A DNA stretch of 50,262 bases from Planctomycetota bacterium. Its GTDB lineage: Bacteria > Planctomycetota > J058 > JAJDCQ01. Position 1 is the stretch's first letter. Each line of letters opens with the position of its first letter. A program made the translations under genes and the position numbers. Under the pieces are notes generated by a model that was not told the origin of the DNA, made no database searches, and worked only from the letters and a program-made list of their open reading frames with translations. This document shows, one piece after another, positions 9,338 to 19,900 of the stretch. Location: assembly GCA_029260755.1 (NCBI GenBank), contig JAJDCQ010000225.1, positions 1 to 50,262 on the forward strand. Reading direction: 5' to 3'.

Positions 9338-11821
9338 ATGATGTCCCTCTCGCTCCCTCCCAGCCCGCCGACCTCCGCCGGCGAGGCCGTCCGACGACGC
9401 CCGACCCGGTTCGGGCCGTACCTCGTCACCGACGAGCTCGGCCGCGGCGGGATGGGCGCGGTCTACCGCGTTCGTCACGAGGGCACCGGCGCCGACTACG
9501 CCCTCAAGGTGCTCCGGACCGACGTCGGCGCGATCGAGGAGGAGGACGTCGCGCGGTTCCGTCGCGAGGGCGAGCTGCTCGCCCGGCTGTCCGGGCATCC
9601 GGGCATCGTGCGGGTGCACAGCAGCGGGTTCGAGGCCGGGTCGTTCTACATCGTGATGGAGCTGGTCGCGGGCGAGTCCCTCGCCGCGATGCTCGACTGC
9701 GGCCCGGTCGAGCCGAGGGAGGCCGCTCGCCTCGTCGCCGAGACGGCGCGGGCGGTCCACCACGCCCACGGCGCCGGCGTTCTCCACCGCGACCTCAAGC
9801 CGCCGAACATCATCGTCGACCCGTCCGGGCAGCCCCGCGTCCTCGACTTCGGCCTCGCCAAGGACCCCGAGCAGAGCCCACTCACGAAGACGAACGAGAT
9901 CCTGGGGACCCCGTCCTACATGGCGCCGGAGCAGATCGAGCCGGGGCCCGACGGGGCGGTCCGCGCCGTGCCCGCCACCGACGTCTACGGCCTCGGCGGG
10001 ATCCTCTATGCGCTCCTGACCGGGACGCCCCCGTTCGTCGCGAGCCGCCACATCCAGCTCGTCCTCTACGACGTCCTGACCAAGGACCCGCTCCGCCCGC
10101 GCAAGCTGCGCCCGACGATCCCGGTCGAGCTCGAGGTGATCTGCCTGCGCGCCCTCGAGAAGGACGCGGCCCGTCGCTACCCGTCGGCGGCCGCCCTCGC
10201 CGACGACCTCGACCGGTTCCTCCGGGGCTCGGCGATCGAGGCGCGCCCGGTCGGGGCGGTCGAGCGGGCGGGGCGGCGGCTCCGGCGGCGAATGCGGCGG
10301 GCCCCGCGCTGGGTGCCGGTGCTCGTCGTGCTCGCGTTCCTCTCGATCCCGGCGCTCATGTTCGACTGGGTCGGCCTCACCGGGCCGTCGACTCCGCCGA
10401 TACCCGAGCCGACCACGATCCTCCGTCTGTTGGAGGCGAAGGTCGCCGCCCGCGGCAAGCTCACCACGAGCGAGCTCGATGAGCTCGCCAACGTCGCCGA
10501 GAGCGCTCCCGGCGACGCCCCGCTCCAGCTTCGAATCGCGGTCGTCCGGGCGTTCGCGCGGCGCATCGGAGGCGACGAGCTCGGCGCGGCTCTCCGGGCG
10601 CCGGGCGTCTCCGACGAGCTGCGGCAAGTCGTCGTCGAGCAGATCGACGACCAGTACCGACAGACCAAACGCTGGGGCGAGCTCGCCCGGATCCTCCACG
10701 GCGGGTCGAGGTCCCTCGCTCCCGCCGAGGGAGCCCTTCGCCTCGCCCGCGAATGTGCCAGGTCCGACGAAGTCCTTCCGCTCGAGGTCGTGACGCGAGT
10801 CATCGACTCCGCGCTTGCAGCCCCGGAGATCGTCGACCGAGACTACGAGCTCATCGCACCTCTCGTCGGCTCGACCGTCGTGCGCATCGTCGCGCTCGAC
10901 ACCGAGCGGGCCTTCGAGCTCACGAACCGGTTCACGGAGATGAGCGGCTGCGTCGAAGAGATCCACCCCGAGATCGTCTGGGCGACCCACGCCGCCGCCG
11001 ATGCGTTCCGGTCCGGCCGCTTCGGAGACCCCGCCTGGGAACCGGCCTTCCGCAACGTCGCGTTCCTCGAGCGCTACGGCCTCGTCCTCAAGGACCAGGA
11101 GAACTTCGAGGACGCGATCGAGAGGATCCCCCGAGAGTGGGTCGACGACCGTGCAGCCCTGGAGCTGTCCAGGTCGCGCCCGGAGCGGGCGGTGATCGTC
11201 CTCCTGGCGCGTATCGCGTGGTCCCGGCGACTGAGTGACCGGAGCTGGCTGGACGGGATCGAGAGCTGGTACGCTCCCCTCCTCGCCGACCCCGACGTCG
11301 AACGCTGGGTCCTCTTCAAGGCCTCCAACCATCTCTCCGGAGTCGCGCGAAAGGCGGCCCTCCTCGAGCGCGCGATCGAGATCGAGAAGCTTCGAGCCGA
11401 CCGACCGTGGCCGGTGATGCGGTCGAGGCTGGGCGGCAACCGGCTCAAGCTGCTCGGGGAAGGCGCCCCCTCCGCGCTCCGCGAGGCCGCGCGATCGATC
11501 GAAGAGGCGCTCCGCCTCGCCCTCGAGATCCAGATGGACCGACTCGAGCCGGTCGCCGCCGGCATTGAGTGGACGCGGCTGATTCCGCGGCAGCTCGCGA
11601 CGCAGGGCGAGATCATCAATTCGACGATCGACGCGATCCGGCGGCTCCTGGACGTGAAGCCCGAGTGTTGCGACGCGGATGGGCAACTCGTGGAGAATCT
11701 TCTCCAGGGCGCGATCAAGCTGTTGATGAACTGGAAACCCGAGCGAATCGATCCGACGAACCCGAGTCGGCGCGCGCGCATCCTCAGCCGTCTCCAGGCC
11801 GAGCACGACGGAGTCCACTGA
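9338..11821 (+). CDS. transmembrane Ser/Thr protein kinase
   Basis: An 827-residue kinase. The kinase domain is about residues 26-295: LGRGGMGAVY at 34-43, Lys57 in YALKVL, catalytic HRDLKPPN with D152, DFG from D170, activation loop ILGTPSYMAPEQ. One helix at about 324-345 is followed by about 480 extracytoplasmic residues, mostly helical. Near the C terminus the segment KPECCDADGQLVENLL resembles the CC motif of the two kinases at 1855-7364, suggesting related sensor regions despite low overall similarity. Two adjacent ATGs (9338 and 9341) are possible starts. The frame is open far upstream, but that part is antisense to the SDR gene. It is transcribed divergently from that gene and followed by a GST-like gene after 185 bp. 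Confidence 0.92.
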   Translation: MMSLSLPPSPPTSAGEAVRRRPTRFGPYLVTDELGRGGMGAVYRVRHEGTGADYALKVLRTDVGAIEEEDVARFRREGELLARLSGHPGIVRVHSSGFEAGSFYIVMELVAGESLAAMLDCGPVEPREAARLVAETARAVHHAHGAGVLHRDLKPPNIIVDPSGQPRVLDFGLAKDPEQSPLTKTNEILGTPSYMAPEQIEPGPDGAVRAVPATDVYGLGGILYALLTGTPPFVASRHIQLVLYDVLTKDPLRPRKLRPTIPVELEVICLRALEKDAARRYPSAAALADDLDRFLRGSAIEARPVGAVERAGRRLRRRMRRAPRWVPVLVVLAFLSIPALMFDWVGLTGPSTPPIPEPTTILRLLEAKVAARGKLTTSELDELANVAESAPGDAPLQLRIAVVRAFARRIGGDELGAALRAPGVSDELRQVVVEQIDDQYRQTKRWGELARILHGGSRSLAPAEGALRLARECARSDEVLPLEVVTRVIDSALAAPEIVDRDYELIAPLVGSTVVRIVALDTERAFELTNRFTEMSGCVEEIHPEIVWATHAAADAFRSGRFGDPAWEPAFRNVAFLERYGLVLKDQENFEDAIERIPREWVDDRAALELSRSRPERAVIVLLARIAWSRRLSDRSWLDGIESWYAPLLADPDVERWVLFKASNHLSGVARKAALLERAIEIEKLRADRPWPVMRSRLGGNRLKLLGEGAPSALREAARSIEEALRLALEIQMDRLEPVAAGIEWTRLIPRQLATQGEIINSTIDAIRRLLDVKPECCDADGQLVENLLQGAIKLLMNWKPERIDPTNPSRRARILSRLQAEHDGVH

Positions 11822-11891
11822 CGGATCCCGAGACCACAAAGGAACATCCGGCAGCGTTCGATTGTTTCGGAACGATTATTCTGAAATTTTC

Positions 11892-11920
11892 TTGAGACGG
11901 CCGTCGGTTTCGCGTCGAAT
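11892..11920 (+). promoter_or_regulatory. candidate sigma70-type promoter of the GST-like gene
   Basis: TTGAGA (11892-11897), a 17-bp spacer and TCGAAT (11915-11920), in the only AT-rich stretch of the 185-bp gap before the GST-like gene. It matches the consensus at 5/6 and 4/6 positions and would give a leader of about 80 nt. Confidence 0.35.
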
Positions 11921-12006
11921 CCCCCCGTGTCGCGCCGACCGCGGGCCGGCACCCACCCGAATCAACCGCTCGAACCCAGAAACCATCGCCTCCAAGGAGC
12001 GCCACC

Positions 12007-12636
12007 ATGTCGGACAAGGTCACCCTCTACGAGCTTCCCCCCTCGCCGAACAACATGAAGGTTCGGATCGCCCTCAACTACAAGAAGATCCCGTTCGAGG
12101 CGGTCGTGGTCGGCTTCGAGGACCGCGAGGCCGTCGTGAAGGCGTCCGGGCAGCCGCTGACGCCCGCGCTGACCCACGGCGACCGCGCGATCTTCGACTC
12201 GTCGGCGATCCTGCGTTACCTCGACGCGAACTTCGACGGGCCCAAGCTCTTCGGAACCGAGCGCCCCGCGATCCGCGAGATCGAGGAGTGGGAGCAGTGG
12301 CAGCACACCGACGGCAAGCGCCCGACGGTGATGATCGTGTCCGAGCTGCTCGGCTTCAGCGATCCCAAGCCCGACACCGGCGCGAAGGCGTCGGCGCGGC
12401 TGAACGACATCACCGCCCGGATCGAGGAGCGCCTCGGCGAGAGCGACTGGCTCGTCGGCGACGCGATGACGGCCGCCGACGTCCTCAACGCCCCGTGGAT
12501 GGCCTACGGGATCCTGCCCGCCGAGCGGGCGGCCGAGGGGCCGATGATGAAGCACTTCCACGAGAACCTGAAGCTCGGCGAGGGCCGCGAGAAGACGCGC
12601 GCCTGGATCGGCCGGGTGATGAGCCACTGCACGTAG
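12007..12636 (+). CDS. glutathione S-transferase-like protein
   Basis: A 209-residue cytosolic GST-fold protein. The N-terminal thioredoxin-like half carries LYELPPSPNNMKVRIALNYK (residues 7-26), the usual site of glutathione contact, and LTHGDRAIFDSSAILRYLD, where D-S-S contacts the gamma-glutamyl group. The C-terminal helical half contains WLVGDAMTAADVLNAPWM, matching the conserved N-capping box region of the family. It probably conjugates glutathione or reduces electrophiles. A strong ribosome site AAGGAG (11994-11999) lies 7 nt before the ATG and fixes the start. It appears to be monocistronic, ending at a strong hairpin (12667-12690). The substrate cannot be read from the sequence. Confidence 0.9.
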   Translation: MSDKVTLYELPPSPNNMKVRIALNYKKIPFEAVVVGFEDREAVVKASGQPLTPALTHGDRAIFDSSAILRYLDANFDGPKLFGTERPAIREIEEWEQWQHTDGKRPTVMIVSELLGFSDPKPDTGAKASARLNDITARIEERLGESDWLVGDAMTAADVLNAPWMAYGILPAERAAEGPMMKHFHENLKLGEGREKTRAWIGRVMSHCT

Positions 12637-12666
12637 CGGACACCTCGGTCCGGACTCACCGAAGCC

Positions 12667-12690
12667 GGCCGGTCCTCCCGAGGGCCGGCC
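12667..12690. terminator. hairpin between convergent genes, probable bidirectional terminator
   Basis: A 10-bp stem (12667-12676 with 12681-12690, one G-U pair) with a CCCG loop. It lies between the GST-like gene (plus, ends 12636) and the kinase fusion (minus, ends 12704). There is no clear U-tract, which is common in GC-rich genomes. Confidence 0.6.
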
Positions 12691-12703
12691 GCGCTTCGTT
12701 CGC

Positions 12704-15700
12704 TCAGCGCGGGCGCAGCTCGGCGACGAGCCGGAAGCCGCGCCCCGCGCTCCGGACCTCGCCCGCCGCGCCCGGGCCGCGGCGCGCGACCCGATCCCAC
12801 GCGAGCGAGGTCATCCAGCTCCCTCCCCGGATCACGCGTCTCTCGTCGGCCGAGCTCGCCGGGCGGATCGGGTCGACCGCCAGATCGGTCGATGCGTCGA
12901 GCCCCCACCCGTCGCGACACATCTCGCTCGCGTTGCCGCTCATGTCGAAGAGGCCGAAGAGATTCGACCGGAACGTCCCGACGGGCGCGAACGCGGCGAA
13001 GCCGTCGGGCACCCGGGGGATCGGATGCTTCGTCCACCTCCCCGCCGCGAAGGGCAGCTTCTTCGTGTCGGTGCCGAGGCCGTTCGCGTCGAGGAAGCCG
13101 CCCCGGCGATCGGCGCCCCACAGATAGGGCGTCCGCGTGCCCGCCCGGGCGGCGCGCTCCCACTGCGCTTCGGTCGGCAGCCCGAACGCGACCTCGTTTC
13201 GTCCGAGTCGGGTGTGAGACCGCTTCGTGAGCCAGCGAGCGAAGCTCTCCGCCTCCGCCCACGTCACCCTCGTCACGGGGACCTCGGGAGCGTCGCCGCC
13301 CTCGATCCGCGGCACCTCGGGCGCGACCCGGCCGTGGAAGTCGAAGTCCGGATCGAAGAGCCGGAACTGGCCGACCGTCGTCTCGGTCGCCGCGAGGTAG
13401 TAGCCGCGAGTCAGCCGAACGGGCCGATACCCCTCGTTGTCAACGCGCTCCACCTCGTCGGGCGGAGACCCCATCATGAAGTCATCCGGCGGGATCAGGA
13501 CGAATCGCAGCTCGAGCTCGGGCACCTCGAACCAGAGCGGCAGCTCCTCCTTGGCGGCGAAGTCGAGCTGCTCGCGCGTCGGCGTCCACCAGGTCCCCTT
13601 CGGGATCTCGACACCCTCGAGCACCTCCGCGACGACCCGGAAGCCGATGCCGTGCCCCCCCTTGGTCGGCGCCGACTGACGCGAGGCCGAACGAACGCGG
13701 TCGGGCGGGAGCGACCAGCTCCCTCCGCGGACGATCACCGATCCCGACCAGCGGTTCCGGTTGACCGGGTCGATCGGGCTCTGCCCCTCCGGATAGTCGG
13801 GATCGACGAAGTCGGCCGTGAGCTCGGACACGTTGCCGGCAACATCGAAGAGCCCCCACGGGTTCGGCCGGAAGGAGCCGACCGGCGCCGAGCCTCGGTG
13901 CCCGTCGTCATGATCGAAGAACGGACGGGCGTTTCCCCTGGCATCCGGCCATCGACTCCCGGCGTCGTTCGCGTTGACGTGGCCCTCTCCGCCCGACGCC
14001 TCGTCTCCCCAGTACCAGCGGGTCGTCGTCCCGGCCCGGCACGCCCACTCCCACTCCGCCTCGGTCGGGAGCCGGTAGAGGAGCCTCCCGCCCTCCCGGT
14101 CGGTCAGCCACCGGCAGAACCCGCCGGCGAGCTCCCAGGAGACCGCGACGGCCGGCTGGTGATCCCCGTCGAAGCTCAGCTCCTTCACGTCGCCGGCCCG
14201 GCGGCGGTGAAGCTCGGCGAGGTGAGTCCAGGAGACCTCCGTCGCGCCGACGTAGAAGGAACGTGGAATCGCGACCGTGCGGCGTGGCTCCGGCGCGTGC
14301 GGGCCGGCCGGCCGCTCGGCCGAGCCCATCGCGAACCGGATGGCCGCGGGGACGAGCACCATTCGTAGGCCGACCGTGCTCTCGAACCAGAGCGGGCGGT
14401 CCGGCTCGACGGCGGCGAGCTGCTCGCGCGGCGGCGACCACCAGGTCCCCTCGGGCTTCGTGGGGCGCTTCCGAGCGTAGGCGACGACCACCTCGAGGCG
14501 ACCGGGGTGATCGGGGTCGGCCGGATCGCGCGCGATGACGACGATCCGGTTCTCGCCTTCCTTCAGCCGGGCCGACCCCGTGAACGCCCTCCTCGCGACC
14601 TCGGCCTCCCTCCCGTCGACCTCGACCCGGCACCCGTCGCGATCGAGGCTGCCGCGAACCTCGAGCTTCCTCGCGCTGCCGAAGACCTCGGTCGGCAGCT
14701 CCGGCTCGAGCACGATCGTCGGGCCGCGGCGCTCGATCCGGGTCACGACGCGGGTCACCTCGACCTCGTGACCGGCCCGGTCGGTCGCCGCGACCGTGAT
14801 CCGGTTCTCGCCCACGGCGAGGTCGACCTCCGTCGAGAAGCCGCCCTCGTCGTCGAGGGGCGCCGAGCGACCGGCGATGGTGACGGCCTCGGGGCGGTGG
14901 GCGTCGGCGACCCGCCCGCGGACGACGACGGACGCGTCCTCGACCTCGATGCCGGACGCGGGAGCCTCGATCTCGACGACCGGCGGCGACGCGTCGCGCA
15001 CGACCCGGCGGGTGACGGTCGCGCGCCGCCCGACCGCGTCGACGGCCTCGACGACGACCGGGTGCTCCCCGTCGGAGGGGAGCTCGACCTCGACCTCGAA
15101 CGAGCCGCCGGGGGCGTCCACCCGCCGGCCATCGATCGTGACGGTCGTCTCGGTCAGGTCCTCGACCCGGCCGACCACCCGGACGCTCCCGATCGAGACG
15201 AGCCCGCCGTCGGCCGGCTGGTCGAGGGTCAGCGCCGGATCGCCGAGGTCGACGACGATGATCAGCGCGGTCCGGGACTCGTGCCCGAGCACGTCCCTCG
15301 CGACCACGGCGAGCTCGTGGCGTCCGTCGTCCGCGATGGACACCGACCCGACGAACGCGCCGTCGTCGTCGACCGCGACCGGGACCGGCTCGTCGAGCGA
15401 CTCGCCCTCGATCCAGACGCCGTCGAGATGCGCATCCCGGACGCGGCCGACCACCTCGACCTCCGCCTCTCCCGAAGGTGCCGGCGCGTCGACCGCGAGG
15501 ATCGGCGGCGACGCGTCGCGCACGACCGTGACCCGGCCGGTCGCACCGCCCCCGCCCTTCTCGAGCGAGACCACGAGCACGTGTGCTCCGTCGGTCGACG
15601 GCGTCGGGATGGCAAAGCGACCGTCGTCGGTCGGGACCGGAACGTCCCCGAACCACACGACGTCGACGTCCGCCCCTTCGACGCGTCCGACGCGCCGGTC

Positions 15701-16816
15701 CGAGCCGTCGGTCACGATCGGCTCGGACGGCAGAACGATCCGGGCGACGGGCGCGCTCGGCCCGCCGCCGCCTCGCGGATCGGTCGGCCCGTCGGATGGC
15801 CCGGACCGGCCGACCAGGAACGCGCCGAGGGCGACGAGCCCGAGGACGACGAGGGTGATCGCCGCCACGACGAGGGTCGAGGGGGCGGCCGGCCGGGCGA
15901 CCGATCCCGAGCCCGTCGCAGGCCTGGGGGAGCGCGCCTCGCCGAGCCGGCCGAGCGCCTCGGCGAGCGCGCCGGCCGACGCGAAGCGAGCCCGAGGGTC
16001 CTTGCGCAGACAGCGCAGGATGACCGCCTCGACCTCCTCGGGAATCGTCGGGTCGACCGCCCGCGGCGGCTCCGGGTCTTCGGTGAGGATCCTGGCGAGC
16101 GTCTCGATCGGCGAGCCCGCCTCGAAGGGCGGTCGCCCGCAGAACGCCTCGTAGAGCATCGCGCCGAGCGCCCAGATGTCCGCGGGCGGGCCGATGCCGT
16201 CGGGGATCCCCTCGGCCTGCTCGGGCGCCATGTAGCGCACCGTCCCGAGGATCTCGCCGGTCGCCGTCAGGCGGCCGTCGTTCGTCACGTGATGGGCGAG
16301 CCCGAAGTCGGTGAGGAGCGGCCGGCCCTCCGTATCGAGGAGGACGTTCTCGGGCTTCACGTCGCGATGGACGATCCCGGCGCCGTGGGCGTGATCGAGA
16401 GCCAGAGCGACCTCGCGGGTGATCCGGATCGCCTCCTCGCGACCGAGGCTGCCTCGCTTGCTCGAGAGGGGCGCGCCGGCGACGTAGTCCATCACGAGGA
16501 AGGGCAAGTCCCCGTGGGTGCCGACGTCGTAGACGCTCACGACTCCCGGGTGCCGGAGACTCGCGGCGGATCGCCCCTCTCGGGCGAACCGCTCCCGGGC
16601 ATCGGGCTCGAGGGCGGCCCGATCGCCGAGGAGCTTCAGGGCGACCAGGCGCGAGAGCTCCGGATCCCACGCCCGGTAGACGACCCCCATGCCGCCCCGG
16701 CCGAGCTCCTCGAGGAGGACGTACCGACCGAGCCTTCGACGGGGGTCGGCCGTCGCCGCGGCGATGGCGCGGGCGAGCTCGGGATCCGGCCGAGAGTCGG
16801 GCTGCGAGGAGGGCAT
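12704..16816 (-). CDS. Ser/Thr kinase fused to Ig-like repeats and two FGE-sulfatase-type domains
   Basis: A 1370-residue membrane protein. The kinase domain is about 30-290: LGRGGMGVVY 39-48, Lys61, HRDVKPEN with D152, DFG from D170. A helix at about 315-336 leads to four or more Ig-like/glucodextranase-B-like repeats (about 370-790), recognisable by recurring VxGRVxDxxxxxVxIxG. Two formylglycine-generating-enzyme-type domains follow, at about 810-1055 and 1085-1370, each with LPTEAEWEWA or LPTEAQWERA, GLFDVAGNVSE or GLFDMSGNASE, and RGGSW. The segment after RGGSW, where true FGE carries its paired catalytic Cys, has none in either copy. These domains are therefore more likely ligand-binding than sulfatase-activating. 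The ATG at 16816 is preferred over an upstream start at 16945 whose extra residues are low-quality. It is divergent from the kinase at 16939. Confidence 0.92.
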   Translation of the reverse strand: MPSSQPDSRPDPELARAIAAATADPRRRLGRYVLLEELGRGGMGVVYRAWDPELSRLVALKLLGDRAALEPDARERFAREGRSAASLRHPGVVSVYDVGTHGDLPFLVMDYVAGAPLSSKRGSLGREEAIRITREVALALDHAHGAGIVHRDVKPENVLLDTEGRPLLTDFGLAHHVTNDGRLTATGEILGTVRYMAPEQAEGIPDGIGPPADIWALGAMLYEAFCGRPPFEAGSPIETLARILTEDPEPPRAVDPTIPEEVEAVILRCLRKDPRARFASAGALAEALGRLGEARSPRPATGSGSVARPAAPSTLVVAAITLVVLGLVALGAFLVGRSGPSDGPTDPRGGGGPSAPVARIVLPSEPIVTDGSDRRVGRVEGADVDVVWFGDVPVPTDDGRFAIPTPSTDGAHVLVVSLEKGGGGATGRVTVVRDASPPILAVDAPAPSGEAEVEVVGRVRDAHLDGVWIEGESLDEPVPVAVDDDGAFVGSVSIADDGRHELAVVARDVLGHESRTALIIVVDLGDPALTLDQPADGGLVSIGSVRVVGRVEDLTETTVTIDGRRVDAPGGSFEVEVELPSDGEHPVVVEAVDAVGRRATVTRRVVRDASPPVVEIEAPASGIEVEDASVVVRGRVADAHRPEAVTIAGRSAPLDDEGGFSTEVDLAVGENRITVAATDRAGHEVEVTRVVTRIERRGPTIVLEPELPTEVFGSARKLEVRGSLDRDGCRVEVDGREAEVARRAFTGSARLKEGENRIVVIARDPADPDHPGRLEVVVAYARKRPTKPEGTWWSPPREQLAAVEPDRPLWFESTVGLRMVLVPAAIRFAMGSAERPAGPHAPEPRRTVAIPRSFYVGATEVSWTHLAELHRRRAGDVKELSFDGDHQPAVAVSWELAGGFCRWLTDREGGRLLYRLPTEAEWEWACRAGTTTRWYWGDEASGGEGHVNANDAGSRWPDARGNARPFFDHDDGHRGSAPVGSFRPNPWGLFDVAGNVSELTADFVDPDYPEGQSPIDPVNRNRWSGSVIVRGGSWSLPPDRVRSASRQSAPTKGGHGIGFRVVAEVLEGVEIPKGTWWTPTREQLDFAAKEELPLWFEVPELELRFVLIPPDDFMMGSPPDEVERVDNEGYRPVRLTRGYYLAATETTVGQFRLFDPDFDFHGRVAPEVPRIEGGDAPEVPVTRVTWAEAESFARWLTKRSHTRLGRNEVAFGLPTEAQWERAARAGTRTPYLWGADRRGGFLDANGLGTDTKKLPFAAGRWTKHPIPRVPDGFAAFAPVGTFRSNLFGLFDMSGNASEMCRDGWGLDASTDLAVDPIRPASSADERRVIRGGSWMTSLAWDRVARRGPGAAGEVRSAGRGFRLVAELRPR

Positions 16817-16938
16817 CGTCGTCCGATGATGGTGACCGCGATCGCACGCGAGATTCAACGCCCCGTGGCCGGGCCCGCGCCCGGTCGCTTTGCAACGCCT
16901 CCCGGCGGCTGCCATTGTGATCAAGAGCTTGCCAGCCC

Positions 16939-19900
16939 GTGACATCCGGAACAGACAGCAGCGCGAACACGCTCCAACCGCTCGCCCCGGGCGCGCGGAT
17001 CGGCGCCTACACGATCGTCGAGCCCGCGGGTCGCGGCGGGATGGGCGCCGTCTTCCGGGTGCGCCACGTGACGACCGGCGGCGACTACGCCCTCAAGATC
17101 CTCGACGCGAAGGGGCGCGGCGACTCGGCCCGCCTCGAACGGTTCCGGCGCGAGGGGCAGGCGCTCGCGCGGGCGGAGGGCCACCCGAACGTCATCCGCG
17201 TCCACGCGACCGGCAAGACCAAGGACGGCACGCCCTACCTGATCCTCGAGTGGGCGAGCGGAGGGACGCTCGACACCGTCGTCGCCCGGGCGCCGCTGTC
17301 GCCGGTCGAGGCGACCGAGATCGTCCGTCAGATCCTATCGGGCCTCGCCTGGATCCACGAACGCGGCCTGATCCACCGCGACCTGAAGCCCGCCAACGTC
17401 CTCTTCGATGAGGAGGGCCGCGCCCGGATCACCGACTTCGGCCTGGTGCGCGACGACACCGACGACGCCGAGGCGCTCACCGAGACCGGCGACGTCCTCG
17501 GTACGCCGGTCTACATGGCTCCCGAGCAGATCGGCGGCCGCCGCGACGCGATCGGGCCGCCGACCGATGTCTGGGCCGCGGGCGTGATCCTCCACGAGCT
17601 GCTCACCGGCGTCCGGCCGTTCGACGGCGCGAACCTCAATGAGACGTTCGCGGCGATCCTCCATCGCGACCCGACGCCGCCATCGACCCTGCGGCCCGAT
17701 GTCCCCGGCGTCCTCGACGCGATCTGCCGCCGGGCACTCCAGCGGCGTCCGGAGGATCGCTATCCGACGGCGCGGGGAATGCTCGACGACCTCGCCGCGT
17801 TCATCCGCGGATCGCAGGTGACCGCCGTCGGCCAGCTCCGACGCGCGCAGGCGAAGCGGGTCGCGCGCTTCACGGTGCCGACGATCATCGCGGTCGCCGC
17901 GGCCGGTCTGATCCTGGGACGGCTCCAGGGGCCATGGGCGACGGGAGAGCGGCCGGGCCCGACCGCCACGCCGGACGCCATGGCGACCGCCCTCCCGGCG
18001 GCCGCGCTCGAGGCGGGCGATCACACCGTCCTGACCGAAGGTGAGGATCGCGCGGAGCACGCGACGGGGCGACTGGCGCGAGCGGCGGCGGCGCTCACGG
18101 CCGACCCGCCCGACCCGCACGAGGCGCTCGCCGCCCTCGAGAAGGCGCGCGGCGCCACGAACGCGATCGCCACGCTCCGCGCCGAGCTCCTCGCCGCCAT
18201 CGGACGGGTCGACGAGGCGCGCGACGCGCTTCGGGACGCGGACGGACCGGTCGCGCTCGCCCAGCGGGCTCGGCTCGCGGCGGACGCCGGGCGCGACGAG
18301 GAGGCCGCCGACCTCCTCGACCGCGCCCGCGCGGTCGCGGCCCGCGTCGGCCTCGTCGCCGCGGTCGACCGAGTCGCCGTGGGCAACCCGCGCGTCACCG
18401 ACTGGCTCGAGGCGCGCGCTCCGGCGGTGGCGGCGCTCGCAGCGCGGACCCGGCTCCCGCGCTGGCGCGAGGAGGCCGACCGACTGGCCCGTGCCGTGCG
18501 ATCGCGACGGCCGAGATCCGGCGCACCGGGCCTCGCCCAGGCCTACCGCGTTCGCGCCGACGGTGAACACGCCTCGGTCGTCGCCCTCACGACCGCCGCG
18601 ACCGCAGCGGAGCTCAGCGCACCGGCCCGTCGCGAGGCGCTCGTTCTCCGCGCCCACGGCCACGCGGGCACAGGCGCGGTCGACCTCGCGATCGCGGATG
18701 CGCGCGCCGCGACCGCGCTCGGCGCCGACGCGCTCGCGATGGCGCACCTCGAGGCGAGGCTGCTGCTCGAGGCGGACGACCCGCGCTCCGACGCGGCGAT
18801 CGCGGCCCTTCGGCGACAGATCGGGGCGTCGCTGCCCGCCGACTCGCTCGGCCACCTTCGCTGGGAAGCGCGGACGATGATCCTCGAGGCGCACCGCGCC
18901 GCCGCGACCGGCGACCTCGCGGCGGCGGCCGAGACGGCGAAGGGAGCGCTCACCGCGATCCGCCGGTTCCGCCGCGCCGAGGACGACCTCGGCCGCTGCG
19001 CCCGGGCGATCAGCGCCGGACGGATCGACGCCGATGACGTGTTCTCGATGCTGCTCCGCGGAATGTCGCACATCACGAGCGAGCACGAACGGGTGCGCAC
19101 CTCCGGCGCCCGCGACCTCGCCCGGGCGCTCCGGGCCGTCCCGCAGGCAGCCGTCTTCCTGGTCGCGGCGCCCGAGCTCGCGGCCGAGTGGTCGCTGGTC
19201 ATCGGCGCCGCGCCGGTCGGCGGCGCGGCCGCCCCGCTCGACCCTGCCGGCGAGGCGGTGACCCGCGCCCTCCCTCACCTCGTCGGCACCCCGACCGACG
19301 CGGCGGCGCGCGCCGCGCTCGCTCCGCTCGAGACCGCGCTCGGCCATGATCCGAGCTGGGTCGCCGCCTGGCTCCTCCTCGCGCGCGCCCGGGCGGGCGC
19401 CGGCGAGCTCGAGGGAGCGCGGGAGGCGCTCGAGGTCGCCCGACGCCTCGCGCCGAACCTGGGCGACGTCGATGCGATCGCCTTCAGGATCGAATCGGAC
19501 CCCGGGCGACGCCTCGAGGCGATCGGGCGTCTCGTCGCGTACGGCGCGACCGGCGACTACATCGTGCGCATCCTCGACCTCGATGCCGCCGGGCTCCCGG
19601 CCGAGGCGGCTGAGCGGGCGCGCGGTCTCATCGACCGGTGCGGGCCGCTCCAGTCCGATGCGGCGGGGAGCGGCGTCGGCTCCCGCGTCGAGAGCCGGCT
19701 CGAGAGCCGGCGAAAGGCCGCCGAGGCGGACGCGGGCGACGACCCGGTCGCGTGGCTCCTACAGTCGATCGCCTGGCGCCAGCTCCGTCGCCATCACGAC
19801 CAGCCGGCCGAGGCGACGCGCGCACGGGAGCGCGACGCGCTCGAGCGAGCATCCGAGCTCGCGGACGACCATCGCCTTCGAGTCGCCCTCGCCCTCACTC

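Noticed and set aside
7394..11839. Very long antisense ORFs (for example a 1481-residue minus-strand frame continuing through the kinase at 9338, and similar frames over other kinases)
   Set aside because: High GC removes stops from shadow frames. Composition is Arg/Asp/Glu- or Arg/Pro-rich without domains, and real kinases occupy the other strand. Only 7394-9235 of this frame is a gene.
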